Source: Streptomyces flaveus (GTDB lineage: Bacteria; Actinomycetota; Actinomycetes; Streptomycetales; Streptomycetaceae). Taken from it: a DNA stretch of 46,036 nt. A program made the translations under genes and the position numbers. The DNA is taken from NCBI RefSeq assembly GCF_014647675.1, contig NZ_BMPQ01000013.1, forward strand, positions 169,109-215,144, in the 5' to 3' direction. The notes under the pieces were generated by a model. It searched no databases. It had not been told where the DNA came from and saw only the letters and a program-made list of their open reading frames with translations. Below, one piece after another: positions 16,001 through 28,000 of this stretch; the stretch's first letter is position 1; every line of letters begins with the position of its first letter.

Positions 16001-19000
16001 GTCCATGCTCCGGGTCGTGGGCGTGCCGAACGTCCGGCTCGCCGAGGACCTGGCCGCGCTGGCGACCCTGGACGGCCGCAGTCGCACCGTCACGTCCGCC
16101 GGCGCGCCGGATCCGGAGGCGTTCCATGCCCTCGCATCCCGGCACGGGCATCGGGTCGCCGTCACCTGGAACGGTTCCGCCGACGACGGCAGCCTCGATG
16201 TGCTGTTCGCCCTCGGTGACGCCCCGTACGACGGCCGCTTGTACCACCCGTCCGGCACGGTCCCGCACGCCAACCGCCCCGCGCCCTTCCGTGACGTGAA
16301 CGCCCTGATGAGGACGCTGCGTTCGTACGCGGCCGACCGGCTCCCGGAGTACATGGTCCCGGCCGCCGTCGTCCCCCTTGACCGCCTCCCGGTCACCCCC
16401 AGCGGCAAGCTCGACTCGGCCGCGCTGCCCACCCCCGACTACGGCGCCCTCAGCTCCGGCCGCCCGCCGCGCGACGCCCGCGAGGAACTGCTGTGCGCGG
16501 CCTACGCCGAGGTCCTCGGCCTGCGCTCGGTCACCATCGACGACGACTTCTTCGCCCTCGGCGGTGACAGCATCACCGCCATCCAGCTCCTCGTCCACGC
16601 CCGCCGGGCCGGACTGCGTCTCAGCTCCCGCGACGTCTTCCGGCACCGTACGGTCGCGGCCCTGGCCGAAGCCGCCGACGTACGGACCGACGCGCCGGAC
16701 ACCGAGGAGGACACCCCGCTCGTCCGGCTCACGGAAGCCGAACTCGCCGAGCTGCAAGGTGAACACCCGGTCGGCGTCCAGGAGTTGCTGCCGCTGAGCC
16801 CGCTCCAGGAGGGCTTCTACTTCCACTCCCTCGTCGACGGCGCCGATCGCGACGCGTACGTCGTCCAGCAGGCCCTCGAACTGTCGGGCCCGGTCGACGG
16901 CGAGACCCTGCGCCGGGCCGCCCAGCGCGTCCTGGAGCGGCACGCCCCGCTGCGCGCCTGCTTCCGCCCGCTCGCCGACGGCCGCCCGGTGCAGATCGTC
17001 GCCGACCGCCTTGAGCTGCCCTGGCGCGAGGTGGACCTGTTCACGCAGGAGGCAGGGGTGCGGCCGTCGCTCGCCGGCGCGGTAGCCGCCGACGAACGTG
17101 CCCGCCGCTTCGACCTCGCCCGCCCGCCGCTGGTGCGCTGCGCGCTCGTGCGGCTCGGCGAGAACCACAGCCGACTGCTGTTGACGTTCCATCACATCAT
17201 CGCCGACGGCTGGTCCCTGCCGGTACTGCACCGCGAGCTGATGGCCTGCTACGGGGACACTCCGGCTCCGCTGCCTGAAGTCGCGCCGTACGACGCGTAT
17301 CTGCGTCGCCTGGCCACCGCCGACCGCGACGCCGCCCGCGAGGCCTGGCGCACCGTGCTCGCCGGTCTCGACGAGCCCACGCGGCTGGTCGAGGCGCCCG
17401 CCGACGGTACGCCGATCGAGCCCGCGCAGGTGCGCGTCGAGCTGTCCGAGCAGGTCACCGCCCGCCTTGCGGCGCGTGCTCGGGAGCTCGGGGTGACTCT
17501 CGGCACGGTCGTGCAGAGCGCCTGGGGTCTGCTGATCGGGCGGCTGACGGCCCGGCAGGACGTGGTGTTCGGCACCACCGTCTCCGGCCGTGACGCCGAG
17601 GTCGAGGGCATCGAGTCCATGGTCGGGCTGTTCATCAACACCCTGCCCACGCGCTTTTGTTGGGAGCCCGCCGACACCCTCGCCGAGCTGCTCGGCCGGC
17701 TCCAGGACGAGCAGGCGCGGCTGCTGGACCACCAGCACCTCGGCCTCGCGGAGCTTCAGCGGGTCGCCGGGCTCGCGGGCAGCGGCGAACTCTTCGACAC
17801 CCTGGTCGTCTTCGAGAACTACCCGTCCGCGACCGGCCTCACCGACCCCTCCGGCACCGTCCACGTCACGGGCCACGAGTTCCACGACGCCGTGCACTAC
17901 CCGCTCGCCCTGATCGTGAAGCCGGGCCGCCGACTCGATCTGCGCCTGAAGCACCACGCCCAGCGGCTCGACGCCGAGAGCGTGCACCGGATCGCGGACC
18001 GGCTCACCCGGATCCTGGGCGCCCTCGCCGCCGACCCCGGACAACCGGCCGCCGCCCTGGAACTGCTCTCTGCGGAGGAACTGTCCCTCGCCCACCCGGC
18101 CGGCGAACGACGCGACGTACCCGAGACGACGCTGGCCGCCGCCTTCGAGGCCCAAGCCGCCCGTAGCCCCCAGGCCACCGCTGTGGTGTACGAGAACGAG
18201 ACGCTCACGTATCGCGAACTCGACGCCCGCGCCGAGGAGTTGGCAGCACGGCTCCGAGCCCGGGGCGCCCGTCCCGGCGCGGTCGTCGCGGTCGCCGTAC
18301 CGCGCTCGACGGAACTCATGGTCGCCCTGCTGGGTGTGCTCAAGTCCGGCGCCGCCTACCTCCCGGTCGACGTGGACTACCCGGCCGACCGCGTGACGCA
18401 CATGCTCACCGACTCCGGAGCGGCGACGGTCGTCACCACGACGGCCACCGTTCCCCGGCTGCCCGAAGTCCCCGGACTCACACCGTTGTTGGTGGACACC
18501 CCGGCCGAGTACGTGCCTGAAGCCGCGTCCGTCTCCGTTCCCGCGCGTCCCGACGACCCGGCTTACCTGATCTACACCTCCGGCTCAACCGGCCGTCCCA
18601 AGGGCGTAGTTGTCACCCACCGTGCCATCATCAACCGCCTGGCCTGGATGCAGGGCGAGTACCAACTTGCCCCCGACGACTGCGTGTTGCAGAAGACCCC
18701 CGCCAGCTTCGATGTCAGTGTCTGGGAGTTCTTCTGGGCACTGTGCGAGGGCGCCGCAGTCGTCCTCGCGCGCCCCGACGGGCACCGCGACCCGGTGTAC
18801 CTGGCCGAGCTGATCCGCGAACAGGGCGTCACCACCCTGCACTTCGTGCCCTCGATGCTCGAAGCCTTCCTGCAGTCCGAGGAGATCACCGCCGACCCGG
18901 CCTGGGCCGCCTCCCTGCGCCGCGTCTTCAGCAGCGGCGAGGCGCTGCCCGTCGCCGCCGCGTCCCACTGGCGCGAGCTCACCGGGGTACCGCTGCACAA

Positions 19001-22000
19001 CCTGTACGGCCCCACCGAGGCCGCCGTCGACGTCACGTACCACCCGTACGACGGCACACCCGGCACCACCGTGCCCATCGGCCGCCCGGTGTGGAACACC
19101 GGCCTGCGCGTGCTGGACTCCTGCCTGCGCCCCGTGCCCGAAGGCACCCCCGGCGAGCTGTACTTGACCGGCGTTCAGCTGGCGCGCGGCTATCACGCCC
19201 GCCCCGGCCTGACCGCCGAGCGGTTCGTGGCCGATCCGTACGGCGGGCCCGGCGAGCGCATGTACCGCACGGGTGACCTGGTGCGCCGCTGTGCCGATGG
19301 GACCGTCGAGTATCTGGGCCGCACCGACCGCCAGGTCAAGATCCGCGGCAACCGCATCGAACTCGGCGAGATCGAGGCCGCGTTGGGCCGACAGTCAGCC
19401 GTCGCCCAGGCCGCCGTGACCGTCGCGGGCAGCACCCTGATCGCGTACGTCGTCCCCGCCCGCGACGTCCGGCCGGAGCCCGCGGAACTCCAGGCCGCGC
19501 TCGCCGATTCGCTGCCCGCTCCCATGGTGCCCGGCGCCTATGTCGTCCTGGACGCCCTGCCGTTGGCCCCCAGCGGCAAGCTCGACCGGGCCGCACTGCC
19601 CGCGCCGCAGACCGTACGCGCCGAGGCGCGCGCCCCGCGCGACGAGCGCGAGCGCGCCCTCACCGAGATCTTCGCGGCCGTGCTGAAGCTCGACGGCGTC
19701 GGCATCGACGACGACTTCTTCATGCTCGGCGGCGACAGCATCACCTCGATCGGCGTCTCCAGCCGCGCCCGCAGGGCGGGCCTGGAGCTCAATCCGCGGG
19801 ACGTCTTCGAGCACCGCACGCCCGCGGCCCTCGCCGCGGCGGCCGTCCCCGTGGCCTCGGCCCGCACGCTGACCTCCGCCTTCTCCCTCACCGCCGAGGA
19901 AACCGAGCGAGTCCACCGGCTCAGCCCGTACCCCGTCGAGGACGTCTGGCCGCTGGCCCCGCTCCAGGAGGGGCTGTTCTTCCACTCGACGTACGACGAC
20001 AGCGCCTTGGACGTCTACACCGTCCATGAGTCGTTCGACTTCGCCACGCCCCTCGAGGCGGACCGGCTGCGCACCGCGGCCCGCGTCCTGCTGGAGCGCA
20101 ACCCCAGCCTGCGCGCCGGGTTCACCAGCGAAGGCCTGCGCCAGCCGGTGCAGTTCATCGTGCGCGATCCGGAGATCCCGCTCCACGAGGTCGACCTGTC
20201 CGGGCTGCCCGCCGCCGAACAGGACGTGCGGCTACGGGAGTTGATGGACGAGGAGCGCACCCGCCGCTTCGACCTGACCCGGCCGCTGCTGTTCCGGATG
20301 CTGCTCGTACGGCTCGGCGAGGAGCGCGGTGACCGGCTGGTCGTCGGCCGGCATCTGCTGCTGTGGGACGGCTGGTCGGCCTGGGTCTTCCTGGACCAGC
20401 TCTTCGCCCTGTACGAGTCCGGGGGCGACGCGAGCGCCCTGCCCGCGCCCGGCTCGTATCGCGACTACCTCACCTGGCTGGAGGCCCAGGACACCGCCGT
20501 CGCCACCCGCGCCTGGCGTACGGCCCTCGCCGGTCTGGACGAGCCCACCCTGCTCGCCGCCGCCGACCAGGGCCTGGAGCCGGACATCCCGGAGAGCCTG
20601 GATGCCGTCCTTCCGGCGGACCTGGGCGAGCGGCTGCGGGACGCCGCACGCCAGCACGGACTGACCCTCAACACAGTGCTCACCGCCGCCTGGGGGCTGA
20701 CCCTGGCGAGCGCGACCGGCCGTACCGACGTGGTCTTCGGAACCACCGTCGCGGGCCGGCCGAGCGAGGTGCCGGACATCGAGAACGTCATCGGCATGTT
20801 CCTCAACACCGTCCCCGCCCGGATCGCCTACGACCCCGCCGAGCCCGTGCTCGGCCTGCTGCGGCGCGTCCAGGACGAACGCCTTGCCGTGATGCCGTAC
20901 GAGTACCTCGGCCTGGGCGTCCTCCAGGCCGAGACCGGCCACCGTCGGCTGTTCGACACTCTCTTCGTGCTGCGCAACAGCGACACGGAGGAACGGCTCG
21001 CCGAGCTGGCCGACCGGCACGGCGCCCGAGCCGTCGCGAACGTCGACGCGACGCACTATCCCGTGAACCTGGTCGTCACGCCGGGGCAGCGCATCCAGGT
21101 CACTCTCACCCACCGGGCCGACGTCGTCGGTGGGCGGCAGGCCCAGGACCTGCTCGACCGCTTCACGCTTCTGCTGGAGCGGCTGGCCCAGGACCTGGAC
21201 GCCCCTGTAGGTGGCCTCGATCCGCTGCTGCCCGCCGAGCATGCCGAGTTGGAGCGCGAGCGGGCCGCGAGCCGTGTCCCCGACCCCGAGGACACCATCG
21301 CCGACCTGCTGGCCGCGCAGGCCGCCGCCACTCCCGAGGACACCGCGCTCGTCTTCGGCGAAACGACGCTCTCGTACGCCGAACTCGACACCCGTATCAA
21401 CCGCATGGCCCGGCTGCTGCTCGCCCGCGGTGCCGCGCCCGAGAAGGTCGTCGCCCTCGGGCTGCCCCGGTCCCTGGACATGGTCGTCGCCCTGTTCGCC
21501 GTACTGCGCACCGGAGCCGCGTATCTGCCGCTGGAGCTGGACTACCCGGACGACCGGCTCGTCACGATGCTCGACGACGCCCGGCCGACGCTGATCCTGT
21601 CCACGCGGGCGGTCGCCGCACGACTGGAGGGGGCTGCCCCCGACAGCCCGCGCGTGCTGCTCGACGACCCGGCGGTGACGGCCGAACTGGCCGCGTTCCC
21701 GGGCGACTTGACGCGCCAGGTGTTCAGCCTGGAGCACCCGGCGTACGTCATCTACACCTCCGGCTCCACCGGCCGCCCCAAGGGCGTCGTCACGCCGTAC
21801 CGCGGCCTGACCAATATGCAGCTCAACCATCAGCGGGAGATCTTCGAACCGGCCATCGCCTCGGCGGGCGGCCGTCGGCTGCGTATCGCGCACACGGTGT
21901 CCTTCGCCTTCGACATGTCGTGGGAGGAGCTGCTGTGGCTGGTCGAGGGGCATGAGGTGCACATCTGCGACGAGGAGCTGCGGCGTGACGCCGAGGCCCT

Positions 22001-25000
22001 GGTCGCGTACTGCGAAACCCATCGCGTGGACGTCGTCAACGTCACCCCCACATACGCCCATCTCCTCATCGAGCAGGGCCTGTTGGAGGGCCACCGGCCG
22101 CCACTGGTGCTGCTCGGCGGCGAGGCCGTCTCGGAGACGGTGTGGAACCGGCTGCGCGACACCGAGGGCACCTACGGCTACAACCTCTACGGGCCGACCG
22201 AATACACCATCAACACCCTCGGCGGCGGCACCCTCGACAGCGCGACCCCGACGGTCGGGCGTCCGATCCGCGGGACCCGCGCCCACATCCTGGACGGCTG
22301 GCTGCGACCGGTCCCGGACGGCGTGCCCGGCGAGCTCTACATCGCCGGCATCGGCCTGGCCCGCGGCTACCTCGACCGGCCGGGCCTGACCGCCGAACGT
22401 TTCGTCGCCGACCCGTTCGGTGAGCCCGGCGAGCGCATGTACCGCACCGGCGACCTGGTGCGCCGTCGCGCCGACGGCAACCTGGACTTCCTGGGCCGCA
22501 CCGACGACCAGGTCAAGATCCGCGGCTACCGGGTGGAACTCGGCGAGATCGAGACCGCGCTCGCCCAGCACCCCAGGGTGGCCCAGGCCGCCGTCCTCGT
22601 CCGCGACGACCGGCTCGTCGGCTATGTCGTCCCCGACCGGCCCACCGGCGGGGACCGGGACACCGCCGAGCGCGAACAGGTCGGCGAATGGCAGGAGATC
22701 TACTCCGACGAGTACGAGGAGATCAGCACCGCCGTCTTCACCGAGGACTACGCCGGCTGGGACTCCTCGTACGACGGGCAGCCCATCCCCTTCGACCACA
22801 TGCGGGAGTGGCGCGAGGCCACCGTCGAACGCATCGGTTCGCTGCGGCCCCGGCGGATCCTGGAGATCGGCGTCGGCTCGGGCCTGCTGCTGTCCCAGCT
22901 CGCACCGCGGGCCGAGGCCTACTGGGCCACCGACTTCGCCGCCCCCGTCATCCGCAAGATCGGCGAGGACCTGCGCCAGGACCCGGAACTCGCCGCCAAG
23001 GTCACGCTCCGCGCCCAGCCCGCCGACGACCTCACCGGACTGCCCGGCGACGGCTACTTCGACACGATCGTCATCAACTCCGTCATCCAGTACTTCCCGA
23101 GCATCGACTACCTCACGTCGGTGATCCAGGGCGCCATGGAACTGCTCGCCCCCGGCGGCGCGCTCTTCGTCGGCGACGTACGCAACCTGCGGCTCGCCCG
23201 CACCTTCCAGACGGAGATCCAGCTCGCGCGCGGCGTGACCGGTGACGCTCTGGGCAGGGCAGTCGAGCGCGGACTGCGCCTGGAGAAGGAACTCCTCGTC
23301 GATCCCGACTACTTCACCACCCTCGGCTACGGAGTCGACCTCCGTACGAAGCGCGCCCGCCACCACAACGAGCTCAGCCGCTACCGCTATGACGCCGTTC
23401 TGTACGCGGGCGATCCCGCCCTGCGTCTCGACGACGTCCCGGTCGTCGACTTCACCGGGGACCTCGACCTGGCGGAGCTCGTCGCCACGGCCCCGCTGCG
23501 TCTCGCCGGTGTCCCCGACGCCCGTATCGGAGCCGACGGGGGAGTGGACCCGCAGACGCTGCACGACCTCGGTGCCGAACGCGGTTGCCGCGTGCTGACC
23601 ACGTGGTCCCGCGAAGTGGGCACGTACGACGCCGTGTTCCTGGCCGACGACGGCAGTGAGGCCACTGGGCTTACGGCCGGCCTGTATCTCCCCGGCGGCG
23701 GGGAAGCCCCGTACGCCAATGAGCCGACCGCCGCGCGCGACGCGAACAGCCTGGTCCGGCAGCTCCGCGAGGACCTCAAGCAGTGCTTGCCCGACTACAT
23801 GGTCCCGGCCGCCTTCGTCACCCTCGACCGGCTGCCCATGAACGACAACGGCAAGCTCGACGTGCGCGCCCTGCCCGAAGCCGAACCGGCCGTCGCGCTC
23901 GGCACCGGACGAGGGCCGCGCACTCCCGAGGAGGAGGTGCTCTGCCGGCTCTTCGCGGAGGTACTCGGCCTGCCCGAAGTCGGCGCCGAGGACGGCTTCT
24001 TCGACCTCGGCGGCCACTCCCTGCTCGCCACCCGGCTGATCAGCCGGGCCCGCACCGAGCTGGGCGCCGAACTGGCGATCCGCGACCTCTTCGAGGCGCC
24101 GACACCGGAACTGATCGCCGCCCGCGGCGACGGCGGACGACCGGCCCGCCCGGCCGTCGCGCCTGTCGCCGACCGGCCCGAGCGCATTCCGCTGTCGGCC
24201 GCCCAGCGGCGGCTGTGGCTGGTGGAACAGATCACCGGCAGCGGCGTCGCGTACAACTTCCCGCTGGTCTTCCGGCTCCGCGGCGAACTCGACCTGGACG
24301 CGCTGCGAGCCGCCCTGCGGGACGTGGCCGGCCGGCACGAGGCGCTGCGCACCGTGTTCCTCGAGGAGGATGGCGAGCCGTATCAGCGGATCGTCCCGGC
24401 GGCTGAGGGCGAGCCCTCGTTCACTGTCACGGACTGCGCCGAAGGCGCCCTGCCCACTCTGATCGAGACGGCCCAGCGCTGCCCCTTCGACCTCAGCCGT
24501 GAACTCCCGCTGCGCTGCGAGGTGTTCCGGATCGCTCCGGCCGACCATGTCGTGGCCGTGGTCCTGCACCACATCACCACCGACGAGTGGTCCGACCGGC
24601 CGTTCCTCAACGACCTCACCACCGCGTACCAGGCTCGTCGCGAGGGCCGCGAACCGGAGTGGGCACCGCTCCCGGTGCAGTACGCCGACTACACCCTCTG
24701 GCAGGACACCCTGCTCGGCGGTCGGCTCGGGGAGGAGCAACTCGCCCACTGGACCGAGGCCTTGCGCGCCCTCCCGGAGGAACTGACCCTGCCCCTCGAC
24801 CGGCCCCGCCCGGCCGAGCCCACGGGCCGCGGCGGCAAGGTCCGCTTCGAACTGCCCACCGACACCGGCAGGGAACTGCGCGAGCTGTCCGCCGCCACGG
24901 GCACCAGCATGTTCATGCTGTTCCAGGCTGCCACCGCCGCGTTGCTGCACCGGCTCGGTGCCGGGGACGACATTCCGCTCGGCGCACCCATCGCGGGCCG

Positions 25001-28000
25001 TACGGACGACGCGCTCGACGATCTGGTCGGCTTCTTCGTCAACACGCTTGTCCTGCGTACCGATCTTTCCAGCGGCGGTCTGTCCGGCGGTGACCTCACC
25101 TTCCGTCAACTCCTCGGGCGAGTGAGGGAGTCGGCGCTGGAGGCGTTCGAGCACCAGGACCTGCCCTTCGACCAGGTGGTCGAGGCGGTCAACCCGGCGC
25201 GCGTGGCCGGGCGCAACCCGCTCTTCCAGGTCATGCTCGGATACCACTACCGGCCCGACGGCGATCCGGACGTGCTCGGCATGCCGACCGAGTGGTTCGA
25301 CATGGACACGGGCATGGCCAAGTTCGACCTCCACTTCACCTTCGTGGACGAGGCGGGCCGGGACCGCCTGGTGCTGCTCCTGGAATACGCGGCAGACCTG
25401 TGCGACGCGACGACCGCCGAGCGGCTGGCCGGGCGTCTGGTGCGGCTGCTGGAGCAGGTGGTGGGCGATCCGGACCGGCCCGTACGGGACTTGGAGGTCC
25501 TGGAGGAGTCCGAGCGGCAGTCCGTCCTCGGCCGGTGGAACGACACCGCGCACGAGGTAGAGCCGACCACCCTGCCGGAGCTGTTCCGCGCCCAGGCGGC
25601 CCGCACACCCGACGCGCTCGCCCTCGTCCTCGGCGAACAGCGGCTGACCTACGCCGAGTTGGACGCGCGCGTCGAGCACACCGCGCGGGTGCTGGCCGGC
25701 ATGGGCGTGGGCCCGGAGGGCACGGTGGCGGTCGCGCTGCCCCGCTCGGTGAACCTCGTGGTGGCGCTGCTGGCGGTGCACCGCGCGGGTGGGGCGTACC
25801 TGCCGCTGGACGCCGACTACCCGGAGGAGCGGCTCGCCCTCATGGTGGAGGACGCCCGTCCCGTGTGCGTGATCCGCGACGCCCTGCCTGACGGACCGGC
25901 AGGCGAACTGCCCCTGAGCTACGACCCGTTGAGCCCGGCGTACGTCATCTACACATCCGGGTCCACAGGCCGTCCCAAGGGCGTGGTGGTGCCGCATCAG
26001 GGCATCGTCAACCGTCTGCAGTGGATGCAGGCCACGTACGAACTCACCGGCGACGACCGGGTGTTGCAGAAGACGCCGTCCAGCTTCGACGTGTCCGTGT
26101 GGGAGTTCTTCTGGCCGCTGATCACCGGGGCGACTCTTGTCCTGGCCCGGCCGGAAGGCCACAAGGACCCGGCCTATCTCGCCGAGTTGATCCAGCAGCA
26201 GCAGGTCACGACGGTGCACTTCGTGCCGTCGATGCTCCAGCTGTTCCTCGAGGAGCCCTCCGCCGCGCGGTGCACCGGTCTGCGCCGCGTGATGTGCAGC
26301 GGCGAGGCCCTGCCCGTACCGCTGGCGAACCGCTTCCACCAGGTGCTCTCCGCCGAGCTGCACAATCTCTACGGCCCGACCGAGGCGTCCGTCGACGTCA
26401 CCGCGATCGAGGTGCGACCGGAAGCGGAGAGCGTGCCGATCGGCCGCCCGGTGTGGAACACCGGCGTGTACGTCCTGGACGCCGGACTGCGTCCGGTGCC
26501 TCCGGGCGTCCCCGGAGAGCTCTACCTGGCGGGCGTCCAGCTCGCCCGGGGTTACCTCGACCGTCCCGGCCTGACCGCCGAGCGGTTCGTCGCCGATCCG
26601 TACGGCGAACCAGGCGCCCGTATGTACCGCACGGGAGACCTGGCCCGCTGGACGGCCGACGGCACAGTCGAATATCTCGGCCGCACCGACGACCAGGTCA
26701 AGATCCGCGGCTTCCGTATCGAACTCGGCGAGGTCGAGGCCGTGCTCGCCCGGCACGAGGCCGTCGCTCACGCCGTCGTCGTTCCGCATGACCAGCGGCT
26801 CGTGGCGTATGTCGTCCCGGCCTCGGAGCGGGCACCTGAATCGGCCGCCTTGCGTGCCCACACAGCGGCAGCCGTGCCCGAACACATGGTCCCCGCGGCC
26901 TTCGTGGCCGTCGACGCTCTGCCGCTCACCCCCAACGGCAAGCTCGACCGCAAGGCCCTGCCCGCCCCCGACTTCACGGCGGAAACGGGCAGCGGCACCG
27001 CTCCGCGCACCCCGCGCGAGGAGATCCTCTGCGGACTGTTCGCGGACGTGCTGGGCCTGGAACGGGTCGGTGTCGACGACGACTTCTTCGCGCTCGGCGG
27101 CCACTCGCTCCTGGCCATGCGGCTGGTCAGCCGCGTACGGGCGGCTCTGGGCGTCGAGCTGGCGCTGCGCACGGTGTTCGAGGCCCCGACGGTGGCCCGG
27201 CTCGCGGAGCAGACGGCGGGTGCCGCCGACGAGCCCGCGCGCCCGGTCCTGACCGCTGCTCCGGAACGGCCGGAGCGGTTGCCCCTGTCCTTCGCCCAGC
27301 AGCGTCTGTGGGTGCTGTACCGGGTGGAGGGCCCCAGCCCCACGTACAACATCCCGATCGTCTGGCGGCTTTCCGGAGCGCTCGACACGGACGCGCTCCG
27401 GCTTGCCGTCGACGACCTGGTCGCTCGGCATGAGCCGCTGCGCACCGTCTTCCCCGAACAGGACGGCCGTGCCCACCAGTTGATCCTCGACCCGCAGCAG
27501 GCCGGGATCCAGGTGGAGGTCATCCGCACCAGCGAGGAGGAGCTGGACGGGCGGCTCGTCGAGGCCGCCGGGTACGGCTTCGAGCTCGACCGTGAACCGC
27601 CGCTGCGCGTCCGCCTGTTCCAGGTCGCCGACGGCGAACACGTACTGCTGCTCCTGCTCCACCACATCGCGGGCGACGAGTGGTCCGACCGGCCGCTCAC
27701 CCGCGACCTGACCGACGCGTACGCGGCACGGGCCGCGGGCCGCACCCCGGACCGGGCACTCCTGCCCGTCCAGTACGCCGACTTCAGCCTGTGGCAGCGG
27801 GCGATGCTCGGCGACGAGAAGGACCCGGCCGGCCTGGCTGCCCGCCAACTCGCCTTCTGGCAGCGGAATTTGGCAGGGCTCCCCGAGGAGCTCGCGCTCC
27901 CCGTCGACCGGCCGCGTCCGCTGGAGGCCAGCTACCGCGGCGGGACCGTGGACATGCCGCTGGACCCACGGCTTGCGGCGGAGCTGCGCGAACTGGCCCG

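Noticed and set aside
16780..18090. C2 as a dual condensation/epimerisation domain
   Set aside because: The second His-rich motif near the N-terminus that defines dual domains is not visible.
13764..18401. Long minus-strand frame opposite NRPS modules 1-2
   Set aside because: Antisense shadow of the NRPS; no ribosome site or domain.
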